This document shows, piece by piece, positions 1 to 10,260 of a stretch of DNA of 64,000 bases. Location of the stretch: NCBI GenBank assembly GCA_036877525.1, contig JAZGTH010000145.1:186001-250000 (forward strand), in the 5' to 3' direction. Position numbers and translations under genes: made by a program. Each line of letters opens with the position of its first letter. Position 1 is the first letter of the stretch. This DNA is from Chromobotia macracanthus (Eukaryota > Chordata > Actinopteri > Cypriniformes > Botiidae). The notes below the pieces were generated by a model that saw nothing but the letters and a program-made list of their open reading frames with translations, was not told where the DNA came from and did not search any database.

Positions 1-382
1 GTTTCTCTCACACTCATTTATTATATACAAACCAGGGTGTGAAATTCTCACAGGACGATGATCCTTTAAAAGAAGTTCTGACTCCAATGGCCTGATGAAA
101 GGCACCTCCTCTATCAGAATTCACAGGTCTTTGCTCACTCACTTCAGGCAATTATGACACACAGGAGATCTTTGACTGTTCCAGGCACCCCTCACACACA
201 CAAAAAAACCCAGCCTTTCTTTTCAGGCTGATGGGTAAAAATAAGCTATTGTGGTACACTCATGACCTCTAGAATAGTAGTAAGCATCTATCTGAACAAG
301 CCACGGGGCAAAACAAATCACTTGCGATTTGTAGAATTATAAAGATTTTAATAGCTGTTATGTTTCTCTCTCAGATTGGTCT
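1..382. other. Noncoding flank, no gene seen
   Basis: This is AT-rich unique-looking sequence with one short CA/A-rich stretch near 190-210. No frame, splice pattern or repeat family could be supported. Its only relevance is as the sequence downstream of the possible minus-strand coding remnant that ends at 383. Confidence 0.5.
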
Positions 383-944
383 TTATTTCCAAGTGTCAAA
401 GTTTTCTGGATGCCCCAGGCTTTTAGAAACCAGTAATTGGTCTACCGAGAGAAAACGCTTTTCCCGTAGTGATTGAGTGCATTTGTTGCAGTGAACTTGA
501 GGGTATCCCTCAAAAGATTGCAGGTCTGGGTCGCAGGAGCTTGTAACATATCGAGCAGAAGCCAATTCGCATCCACACAACGCACAACAGTTCTCTTTCA
601 TATGTGTTTTTTGTTTAGGGAGATGACCTCTTGGATCAGCTTGAGATGTTGATTGCTAATTAGTTTTGTTGCCAGATAACACAACATACACCAAGAGGGC
701 TTCGCTTGTTGAACTTGGGGAAGAACCTGCATTAATTTGGAATAACTGTCATGGAGAAATTTGGGAGTAAGGTACGCTGGTAGTGTCTGCTGCATTTACA
801 ATATCTGGGCAAAATCATTTGATTGTTTTTAGTAAAAAATACAAATCGACGCTTGTGCTTGACTTCATAACAACTCTCTGTTGTGAAGTCCTGTCTGCTA
901 TTCATGAAATGCAGGTACACAGACAGCACAACATTTAAAAACAA
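383..944 (-). pseudogene. Possible cysteine-rich coding remnant in three overlapping frames
   Basis: Three minus-strand open frames follow each other closely: 944-732 (70 codons), 795-598 (65 codons) and 601-383 (72 codons). The middle frame contains a CxxC pair (CMLC). The last begins with a Cys cluster (CCALCGC) and carries a later C-x2-C (CNKC), which resembles a zinc-binding arrangement. The last two frames meet at a run of six A on the minus strand (near 608-613), so a single indel could have split one frame. The terminal TAA overlaps an AATAAA polyadenylation-type hexamer. I do not recognise the family. It could be a decayed last exon, a transposon-encoded protein remnant or chance. No splice acceptor or upstream exon was confirmed, so confidence is low. 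Confidence 0.2.
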
Positions 945-1883
945 GTGAAAAAGTTAGGAGACACAATTTCTAGAACTACTTTCCCTAACTTTCTTGGCAA
1001 ATGGGTTTTTGGAGTCGCCACCCAGCTAGAATCAGCACATCAACTTTGGAGCAACACAAATTTTTAACTCATTTTACTTCACATATTGCCAGCAGATGAA
1101 TGTCAGTCCATGGCCACAAAGCAATGCCGCCCGCACCCCCCCCCCCCTCCACCAGCACCCCCCCCACCCCGGTAGGAAGTCCAAAATGTCATTCTAATAA
1201 ATTGCCTTTTTTACACTTCAAAGTCACCTTTTGCTCCGGGTTTTCAGGGCCAATTACCACCTCAGCGTTTTTCCTGGGCTTAAATATTACACAGAGCTGA
1301 ACACAAAACAAACCAATGGAGCATTGCGGAGACCTGTGTAAACCTCGCTGACCAGTGGCTGTAAATCTCTCATTCATCGTGTTTAACCAGATCCACCATC
1401 TATTGAACAGCATATCCGTCACAGCTGCGAAAGAGTCAACGATGACAGAGTGCCTCCGATTGTGCTATACAACAACTTACTCGCTGCTCAATGACTGAAC
1501 CCCCTCTGTGCCTTCACACATATAGCCTGAAGGATTGTTGATGTGATGCATTTATGAGCATGTACTCTATATGTGCAGGGGTGCTGCAGCGGGCGGAACG
1601 TGTGAGCTTGATGCATTGAGAGCAGACGTGTGCTTTTATGCGGGTAGGGAATGTGTGCTTTGCCAGAGAATGGAAACTTTGACTTGTTGTTTATCATAAA
1701 TCGGCTGGAGCATGAGTTGTGGTGCATAGTGAAAATTATATCTCTGTGTATGTACTTCTAAGTATTGATTGGTTCGTTCAATAGTTTGGTTATGCCAAAA
1801 AGAATTGTCGTTTTATGAGCACACACAAAAAATACCAAAAAAATTACATATATATATACACACACAAGCACACTATGTTTACT
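945..1883. other. Noncoding stretch with a C-rich low-complexity tract
   Basis: No gene is seen. A polypyrimidine tract containing a run of about 12 C followed by further C blocks lies at 1128-1172. A short AT/AC microsatellite at 1846-1873 leads into the family B repeat. Frames here on opposite strands overlap each other and have no recognisable motif. Confidence 0.45.
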
Positions 1884-2113
1884 TATCTAAATGGGGACAT
1901 TCCATAGAATTCTATTGTTTTATACACAGCTAGTTATAAAAAAAAATAACCTTACCCTAATACACACTTCTTTCTGCGTTTTTATACAATAAAATGTTTA
2001 CTGTATTGGTATAGGGTTTTCAGAAATGAGCATGTCCCCACAATGAGGTTTCGTTCAGATTTGTCCGGTTTTGCCTCGTTTGGGTACAAATTTGTCCGCA
2101 ATATATGGTTAAG
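1884..2113 (+). mobile_element. Family B short inverted-repeat element, copy 1 (fuller copy)
   Basis: The left end is TTACTTATCTAAATGGGGAC and the right end, read on the other strand, is TTACTTAACCATATATTGCG followed by GACAAAT. The ends therefore form imperfect inverted repeats sharing TTACTTA and GGGGACA/GCGGACA. The interior contains an AT-rich core. Both termini are matched in opposite orientation by the shorter copy at 8454-8580. The element sits between AC-rich tracts (1858-1873 and 2125-2170). There is no coding capacity, so it would be a non-autonomous DNA-transposon-like element. The family name is not known to me; similar GGGGACATTCC-type repeats are, from memory, common in fish genomes. 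Confidence 0.6.
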
Positions 2114-2580
2114 TAATCGCATACACAGACACATGTATTTATGTGTGTGTATGTATATGTGTGTATATATTTACAATTATACATGTGCATGGTTTTATTA
2201 ACTCTTCTAACACATAAACATATCATTACTACAGCTGAACACAGGCAAACAATGCTACATGCCTTTCACAAAATTGACAAAAAGAGGTTTGAAGAGGGAT
2301 GTGTCGGTAATGTTCCACCATTACATGCATACACACAGAGACACATATTGGCAGACATGGCCACAGCAGAGAGGTAATAGAGTTGGCTGCAGCTCTGGTG
2401 GTCTTCTCATTATAGAATTGGAGAGTGTCAGCTGTGACAGTGCAGCTAGCTAAAACACCACTTAAGGTTTTAGCTGGAGCGGCTTTTGGAGAGAAAGGAG
2501 CATGACCCGAACTACCTGCTCCCACATCCCGCACACCCTTTCTGCCTGACAGCCACTCAATGGCAAGTGTCTGCCAGTGT
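2114..2580. other. Noncoding; TG-variant tract then unique sequence
   Basis: A degenerate TG/TA microsatellite at about 2130-2170 is followed by sequence of mixed composition. Short frames occur on both strands over the same bases, which argues against coding. No motif or repeat family was identified. Confidence 0.4.
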
Positions 2581-2602
2581 AGAGAGAGAGAGAGAGAGAG
2601 AG
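2581..2602. repeat. (AG)11 microsatellite
   Basis: Uninterrupted AG dinucleotide tract of about 22 bp. Confidence 0.9.
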
Positions 2603-3595
2603 AAGAAGCCTGCCAACAGGGCTGAGATGAAAATGATTACCACACATCCCTCTAGTCTCACTCACTGCAAGCTGATACCTATTAACAAGCGTCTGTCAAC
2701 ATGCAAGACAAGGGAAGGGAGAAAGTGAGAGAGCAAAAACAGAAAAAATGAATAGTGAAAGTAAAAGTGAGATAAGAAAGAGAAAACAACTGAATAATAA
2801 ATATAAATTATGCTTATAATTATTAAATATTATAATTTATAGTATTAAATAGTTATTAGAATTATTAATATTACTTGAAGAAAATTTTAAATTAAAGAGT
2901 AAATTGTAAGGATTAAGCCTTGCATTATGATACTGTAAACAATATAAAAAAACGAACCAAAATTAATAAGCTTTTGTTAGCATCAGCGATATAGTTCTCT
3001 GGACTAAAAAGTTGAATAAAACTAGTTAATTTACTGTAAGTTTAAAAACGTTATATATCATAAACAATTGACTTCGTGGTAGCTGTAAGAAGGAAGAACT
3101 GACCTGATTCATTTAATATCATTAATAATATTATCTATGTACTACACATTCAAAATAATTCTGTGAGGGTCTACTCAGTACACATTGTTAGCTGTACATA
3201 CAATTACGGTGAGTTCACTGGGGTTACGCATTCAAACTAAAACACATGGCAATGTTATGAATTCCTGTCTGGAGATCTGCAGACAGATGATGGTTTACAG
3301 TATAGGGGTTGTATCTGTACTTTTACAAAATGGAGGGGGGGCATTTCTATCTTATAAATTTAATTAGGCAAAACATGGACAATCTTTCATGAGCGTTTCA
3401 GAATTTGTCGACAACAGGGTGAGATGCAGATGCATACCACTTTTACCATTTTAACTTTAGCAAGCTGTATTGCAATTAAATATAGTCTGCAGAACAAGAG
3501 GAAATGCATTATCATTGCTCTAAAATAAATCTCCAAATGTGCCACTTTAACAGGCTAAAACATAAATAAAATGATTGACAAAAACACAGCTGATC
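2603..3595. other. AT-rich noncoding DNA, no gene seen
   Basis: The segment 2790-3160 is extremely AT-rich with many ATTA/TAAT steps and multiple stops in all frames. Nothing else is supportable. Confidence 0.45.
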
Positions 3596-3835
3596 TACAT
3601 TTTTTTAATTGTTGCCTACAGGGAAAGCAAGCTGCATGGAGTTTCTCTAATCATCAGTAATTAGAATATTGTTGCATGAATTACTAAAGATTTTGATTGT
3701 CTCAGTTTCACTGCTGCAGAAGCCCCATCCCAATCCTCTGCCTTAATGCACATTTGTTTCAGTGAAGTGTCAGAAACAATTATGATTACATGGATCCCAG
3801 CATGAGACTTTGCTCAAAACGAGAGCAAAAAATTA
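3596..3835. promoter_or_regulatory. Candidate conserved noncoding element
   Basis: This is a repeat-free block between AT-rich stretches. It holds homeodomain-type cores (TCAGTAATTAGAAT at about 3654-3667; AATTACT further on) and CATTTGTTTC. The texture is like vertebrate distal enhancers, with a mix of TAAT cores and moderately complex sequence. The call is by appearance only; conservation is untested. Confidence 0.25.
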
Positions 3836-5535
3836 CAATAAAAACTACTATAAAAAAACAATACACATGCAGGACTACGAATGAAATTGAAGCATTTGTA
3901 ATGAGCGAATGCTTAGACAATCAAGAAACCAAGTGATATTAAGCACAAGTCTTTATGCATTTTTTTCCAAATTTTTTCCAAGTTCAGCAGAATATAAAAT
4001 GCAATAAAGTGACCTAATGTGCAGATTAAACCTACAAATTCAAGTATAAACCAAGCGTCTACCGCACCACATCACCATGACTGTTGAGCCGTGAAGTACA
4101 GGTAAAGAAAATATATTAAAAATAAACCATGCACGCAACTCCGTTTACGAGAAGACGAAAAGCAAAGAAACCTTTAAGTGCTGCTTGGAGCCAACTATGA
4201 GAAGACTGGCAGGAAAACCACCAAGCTTGAGAAGCACTTTATTAGCCAGCAGGGTGGGTCAGGAGGACCGGCCCCGTTATTGATTGTGGTTGTTGGATCC
4301 ATCCACAGCTGTACTCTCTTTAAATTTCCAAGAGTAAATATGCACCTTTGAAGTGGGGGGTGCCCAGGAGCACTCCCCAGCCTGGATAGTGTCGGTTTGT
4401 GTGGAGGGCTGCAGTTACGGGAAAGATCAATGAAACGGGGGCATTAGGTGCACTACTCTGCCTGGTCCTGCCATCAGGCAACAGAGGGGCTCTAAGTGGA
4501 CTAGTCTTATCGAGTCTCGGCTAGCTGGAGACGGATGGAAGCATGCCCGCATTTACTCTTGCTCCCTGGTTGCCCATGTAGGTCAGGATCTTACATGGCA
4601 CAAGCTTACATCAATGAAGGCTAGTTCCCAAAAACTAAACCACAGCCATTTGGAAAAGGTTAAGCTGTGCCTAAGTGATAGACATTCTGATAATGGATGT
4701 TGTTCTTTACCTCTGTACTAAAACATTAAATGAGACAATTATAAAAATAGCATCCATTCAAAAGTTAACAGAGGCTGTAAAGTTTTAAATAACGTTCTGA
4801 TGTTTTACTGTAACGATGGAGTGAGTGAATAATGCATGGGGAAAGTTGTCTCACAAGCAATACGTAGCCAGATATATATGAATTGTTCTAATTAGTGTTG
4901 GGCCTGGGGTTTCTGGTTCTACCTAGAGAGGTATAACCATGGAAAAGACAGAAGGTTAATGGGGTTAATGTGTAGCCCAGAGTCAGACGGACTAAGTACA
5001 AGCAGACTAACTTTTAAAAAAACAGTAACAGCATCTTTTAGCTTCTCTTTACAAAGGGATACTATCATTACCGTTATCATTACCATCATTATAATCACCA
5101 TCATCACTAGCACAATTACTGCTTCATCCAACAGATAAATATGAATGATGCCGAGCAGATAAATATTCTTTGCCCTTCACAACAGCTAGTTTTCTAAAAG
5201 AATACTTAAACTCAGATCTATTGAATAAAATCCTAAAAACATCGTTAAAATACATCAAATTACTCAAATGATTGTAATAATAATGCATAATCACGGAACA
5301 GACTGACAATCTTCAAGTAAAATCAATGGTTAATTTTTTCCTTTTTAAAGGGTTTTCATTATCAGAGATATTACATTTGTCTTATTAGGACAATGAGCGT
5401 TAACATTTTTAAGACTTCAGTTTAGCTCTTCTGTGACAGTGATGTGCACTGCATGTGAGAAAGGCTGTCAATATCTCCACACTTTGTCCAGTATTACGGC
5501 TTTGACACCCCTTGTGTTAGCTGAGTGGTCAGACC
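3836..5535. other. Noncoding; one GC-richer block at about 4130-4640
   Basis: The block at about 4130-4640 is clearly richer in GC than its AT-rich surroundings and contains no long frame, so it may be a regulatory or conserved element. The interval 5063-5108 is an imperfect ATC/ATT trinucleotide microsatellite. The remaining sequence shows no recognised feature. Confidence 0.35.
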
Positions 5536-5780
5536 CCCAGCTAACAGGGAACATTATCAGAACGCTGGGTAATATTCTCTAAAAGTTCTCTCAAAGTTAC
5601 AAAAAAATCTTCTTGCATTGACATTACAGAACATTCTTTAACAAGCAATAATGTTAATACAACATTTAAAAAACTGGACGTTTTGAACATTCCCAGAATT
5701 TCAAAATAACCATGTTAACGTTTTGTTACTTAAAAGAAACATTACAGAAACGTTCTTGCAACCTAAAATTGTTAGCTGGG
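5536..5780 (+). mobile_element. Family A inverted-repeat element, copy 1
   Basis: It begins CCCAGCTAACAGGG and ends TTGTTAGCTGGG, so the ends form a perfect CCCAGCTAAC inverted repeat. Internally it shares blocks with the other copies (TTCTCTAAAAGTTCTCTCAA; GTTACTTAA; AACCTAAAATTG). At about 245 bp it has no coding capacity. No convincing target-site duplication is visible, so the copy is probably old. The class is a MITE-like, non-autonomous DNA transposon; the superfamily is unresolved. Confidence 0.8.
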
Positions 5781-8453
5781 CAGGTATCTAAACTATTATG
5801 CAGTTGCACTTATACATTATTAGCAAAATGCCTTTCATGTCTGGAACAATTAAAAAATAGTGTGCCATGTGTTTCTTTCTTTGAGGTAAATACAGTGAGT
5901 GCCAGTCAAATTAATTAAAAAACAAGATCTTAACTCCTCTCAAAAAGTATTGCATCCCAGACAAAGTGGCTCCCTTTCTGACTGGATCAGCTCTCTGTTC
6001 ACTTTATGAAAGCATGGAAAACCCATATCCTGCCCATTGTGCCGCACGCTGGATGTGCTTACTTGTGGCATGCTTTAAGTGCATTACATTTGTGCTGAAT
6101 GTACAGCTTTTTATATTGTGGCTTGAAGAGCTCGTAGAGAAGGCCTGGTGCGGTTAGCAGTCCATGGGAAGAGGATAATCTCTCAGACTGGTACACGGCG
6201 ATAACTCACCAAAGCCGTTTAGTCCTGTCTTATCACTAATGTCCTAAAACATGGCTTAAAGAATGTTCATGTGGCTGTAAAAAAAAAAATAATAATTTGT
6301 AACTTTTGCTGATATGCTTAACTTTACAAAAAAATGTGGATTATATAACTCTTAATCTTATTGAAAGCTAACATTTGTGGTGCTACTTAGTAGTTAATGC
6401 CCCTGCTAGTTTGTGAAAATTCCAATCTTATGTCCAAATCTCAGGACAATTTAATGCATCTGTCAACATTTAATGAACTGTACGTGTCTTGTATTGAGGG
6501 TAAATAGACAACTAGGGGACAACATCTGTGTGTGTTCACTTGACGTTTGTGTCTTTGGGGGTTCCTCATTCCCAGGAGTCATCAGGCAAGACTGCTGCCA
6601 GGCCGCAAGAGGCAGCCAGCAAGAGTTAACATTTACAACCCCCCGTCACACTTCACAAACCCCAGTGTCACTCAAACACAGCCTGTGTGGCAGGCCCAAC
6701 ATTAATGGAGACATTGACATCTTCCGGCAGCGTGTTTATCTGATGCTAACGCTAAGCAACCGCAACCAATAGCCTCTGCGTGGAGCCATCGCATTCAAAA
6801 CCGCCCAAACAAGGCTTGTTGGCAACAAGTGAAAGCATTACTTTCTCTTCATTGTATTTACGATTTGCTGCACTGGTGGCTGGTAGACCTCAGAAACCAG
6901 AAGGGCTGCTTTTCTACCTAGTTTTATCTTTTGGACACAATCACTGTTACATGCTATGTTGCATGACCATCTTCCAGTAAGAAAAATCAGAACAGAGAAC
7001 CGGTATCAAACATTTCTAAGGAGAAAATCTCCATGGTGAAAGATGCAGGCGTATTTCACACACGTTTAAATCAAAGTGGAGCGTGATATTGACATACAGC
7101 AGGAGGCTTGAACACTCTGCTGGCAGTAGTCTTCAGCAGAGGGCCTCCAACAAAGGCTGTTTACATATTTCCACCACAGTGTTTTGCTCAATAAACTGTC
7201 TGACATTTTTTTCCCAGGATTCCAGAAACAGCACAAAGCCACGGGTTTCCTCCTGTGATGAGAGGTTCAAGCTTGTGCCACATGAATAGAGCTGATTCTG
7301 GCCACCGTTGGTTGAGATTTTACCCATAACGCTTGTGGCGTTTCTCAAAGCGAGCTGTATTGTAGCTGTATTATTTTGTTGGTTTTTTTCTGAACTTTTT
7401 AATCTGAACAAACTCAGAAAGACTCATCAGTGCAACCCAACTGATCAATTATTTCTGCAGAGACTTTCTAAACATACTAGACTCTATTACCAAAGGTTTC
7501 AGGTGTCAGCAGACAAATCTGTGATGCTCTCAGCTGCCTTATAAAAATATATAATTTTCATAGTTATTTCACATGAACATTAAGTATTACCTTTTTTAAC
7601 TTTAAGAACTGAACTAGGTGACACAAACAGAGTGGGAATGTTTTGACAGCATCAAGTGTCACCACCCTGGTACAGATGCCTTCTCAGATGCCCTCCAACA
7701 CCCTTACTGCTCATATGTGGTCTACTCTCTGTTCCACAACAATCAGAAAATGAAAATGTCAGCACAGTCAGATACAATCCTCATGACTAATGGCTGATTC
7801 ATTTGTTAAAAAAACAGTCAGACAAATAGGGTTTCAAACCTGTTTTACACTTAAAACAGAAAACACACCTATTTTGGTAATCAACACAAAACACCTACAA
7901 CAGAAACGCTACAATTGCCCCTGTTTGAAAGCAAAAAATATGAATCATTGTTTTTAACATTTTTTCCTAATAAATCTACAATGATTGCCTGGTGAATTTA
8001 GACACACGGTTTGTGATAAGGGAAGTGCCTGCCCAAGAGGACAGTTTATAATGGACAAACATGAAGTATTAACAACATCTGCAATCTTCTGCTCACTGGC
8101 TCTCATGAATGCAAGTGTTCCTCCTGTGTGCATGATGGAGGATGATGATGCGTTCATGAGGTAGATGAAGCTCTCTAGAGGATTGATTTCCCATACTTCC
8201 ACGCTGCTGGTTGCATATATATTCCAGGCCCGTGTCTTTGTGACCCCTGATTCTCCTTTGATGTGGCAAGCACAAGCTCAGAGCAGACAGCAAGTCTTAT
8301 GGAAAAAGCAGAGCAACAGCAAAAGGTCTACAAAAAAAAGAGAAGGGGGACAGTCTTATGAAATGAAGGAATGATTGATGGTGGGGGGGTGAACCGATCA
8401 AACCATCAGCCGACAGATCTGTGAGTGTGTGTGGAGTGTGTGTGTGTGGGTTT
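5781..8453. other. Noncoding, with a CNE-like block at about 6540-6850
   Basis: No gene is identified. The block 6540-6850 is repeat-free and GC-balanced, with segments such as GGCAGCCAGCAAGAGTTAAC and AAGCAACCGCAACCAATAGC, which looks like constrained noncoding sequence. It also holds a 99-codon plus-strand frame (6473-6772) with no recognisable domain, which I treat as chance. The rest is AT-rich and featureless, with a GT-rich tract at 8422-8448 just before the next repeat. Confidence 0.35.
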
Positions 8454-8580
8454 ACTTAAGCATATATTGGGGACAAATTTGTACCCAAAACTGAGCAAAA
8501 CGTGAGCAAATTAGGTTATACCATTTATAAATAGCTGTATATAAAAACAATGGATGTCTATGGAATGTCCCCGTTTAGAT
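8454..8580 (-). mobile_element. Family B element, copy 2 (internally deleted, inverted)
   Basis: It starts ACTTAAGCATATATTGGGGA and ends ATGTCTATGGAATGTCCCCG then TTTAGAT. Both ends match copy 1 at 1884-2113 in reverse orientation, but this copy is only about 127 bp, so roughly 100 bp of interior is missing. It is bracketed by TG tracts at 8422-8448 and 8581-8596, as if it had inserted into a TG microsatellite or carried one along. Confidence 0.6.
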
Positions 8581-9754
8581 GTGTGTGTGTGTGTGGTAAG
8601 GAATGACAGGAGAAGGGCATAGCGGTGTCGCGAGTTGATAGAGACGTCAGCTTCGCTCTAGTAATCTCAGGACGCCTGGGCACAGCACGGGCCAATGCTG
8701 GGGCTTGTGAGAGCAACGGTCTGACAGGGCAGACCACCCTAACCACTCTGGAGGGGGGTCTGGTGGGACGGGCATACCAAAGCAGGAGAAAGTAATTTAT
8801 GGGAAATTATCAAAATCTCCATGGAAATTAGCACAGCACAGTTTCTAATCTCCTATTTCCCACCATTGATAATAAGGGTCAATGCATCAAATTCTCTCCT
8901 TCGCTCTGTTTCTCCCTCGCTTCTTTCAGTCTCATTTTTGCCCTCTCCTCCCCCTCCAATTTTATTATCCTTGATTTCATTCTTAGATTTCCATGCACTT
9001 TATTTTGCATACAGACTTTTTTTTTTTAAGATGCCCCTCCTACTTAAACTCCCTTTATCCACTACAATTAAGCATTTAGCTTTCAAAGACAAAGACGTGT
9101 GAGAGCAGCCTTACCCTCAGAGTGACACAAGATCAAGCTGCTGGTGCTTTAGAGGTCTGGATGTGTCCTCTGCGACCCATCCCTCAGCAGCGATACGTCA
9201 GTGGTGGTCGCTGTTGTGCTGTCTGTCTGTCGGAGGCGGGGTGTCTCCGCTATGAAAAGCGTCAGCTTGGCCCCCTAGGTGACACCAAGATGCTCCTGAC
9301 CAACAGGAGAATTAACACCAGCAGGACGGAAGCTTAATCTACTCCTGATTTATGAGTCACACTCAATACATCTTTATCCCTCTAATTGTGAGATCAGGCT
9401 GTTTTGTTTGGTTTTCTGACAATGGGTAGGAAGGGGGAGGCCATTTTGTTTTTTAATTATACATCTGCAACATGATTATTAAGGAGACATTTAAGTACTG
9501 TTAAAAAAACATAATACAAAGCAAACAAATTGGAGAAAATCACATTGGGACAAAACAGATTTTGGGTTAATTTTCTTAATAGTAATTTTTTCTGTTGTGG
9601 GTTTTGTACACTGTGTACTATAATTCAAAATAGTAAACATTTTGCTCAATGGAGACATACCTTTGAAGTCTAATAATATTCCCCAAGCTGCTTCTAAAAC
9701 TACAAAATTTTATTCAGTGTCTTCTGTTGTAAAACACACTTGAGATAATAGAGT
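8581..9754. other. Noncoding; TG tract and moderately GC-rich blocks
   Basis: A TG tract (8581-8596) is followed by GC-balanced sequence at 8620-8780 and 9080-9340. The latter contains a CTGTCTGTCTGTC run near 9222-9234. The 71-93 codon frames here have no recognisable domain. Sequence from 9400 on is AT-rich without visible features. Confidence 0.35.
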
Positions 9755-10260
9755 CATTCTTGGTAATGTATGAGCCTCAAGAAGCAATTTCATACTAAAT
9801 CAAAGATGGCTGATGAATAATCAGACGTGAGCATTTCACTGGAGTATTTGATTGGAGCTTGACTGATGGGAGAAGTTTAAGTTAAAGCTACATTGAGATG
9901 AAGTGGGTCATCAGCTTCTCATGGGCAACCTGGTGTCACCGCGCGGGCATCCAGCACCATATGGCAGGGGGTTACAGTTCAATCATGCAGTCATGAAAAT
10001 GGTGCCATTTTTGGGGGGACTTTCTTTGATCTGGAACAAAGAGTCACTTATTGTCTTCGATGTACGATTTTAGCTTCCTTCGACATATCCAAGACACAAA
10101 ATAATTTCATTGCCACTTCAAGCCAATCAGCTGCCTGATTAATGCAAATTTATAGTGTCCAAAATACAGTCTGGATCACAAAATGACCCGTTGGAAATTT
10201 GACAGACAGAGTAAATTCATCACGATTAATTACCGAATCACACTGAGAGCGGGTTGGATG
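9755..10260. promoter_or_regulatory. Candidate enhancer/CNE with TCF-SOX-POU motifs
   Basis: This roughly 500-bp repeat-free block has a high density of canonical motifs. CTTTGATCT (TCF/LEF type) at 10024-10032 is followed directly by AACAAAG (SOX/HMG type) at 10035-10041. A perfect POU octamer ATGCAAAT lies at 10142-10149, preceded by CCAATCA and TGATTA. A TTAATTA-type homeodomain core follows near 10226. SOX and POU factors commonly co-occupy developmental enhancers, but the enhancer call is inference because no alignment was possible. Confidence 0.4.

Noticed and set aside
848..875. TTGTGCTTGA resembling the start of miR-218
   Set aside because: The match ends after ten bases and no hairpin surrounds it.
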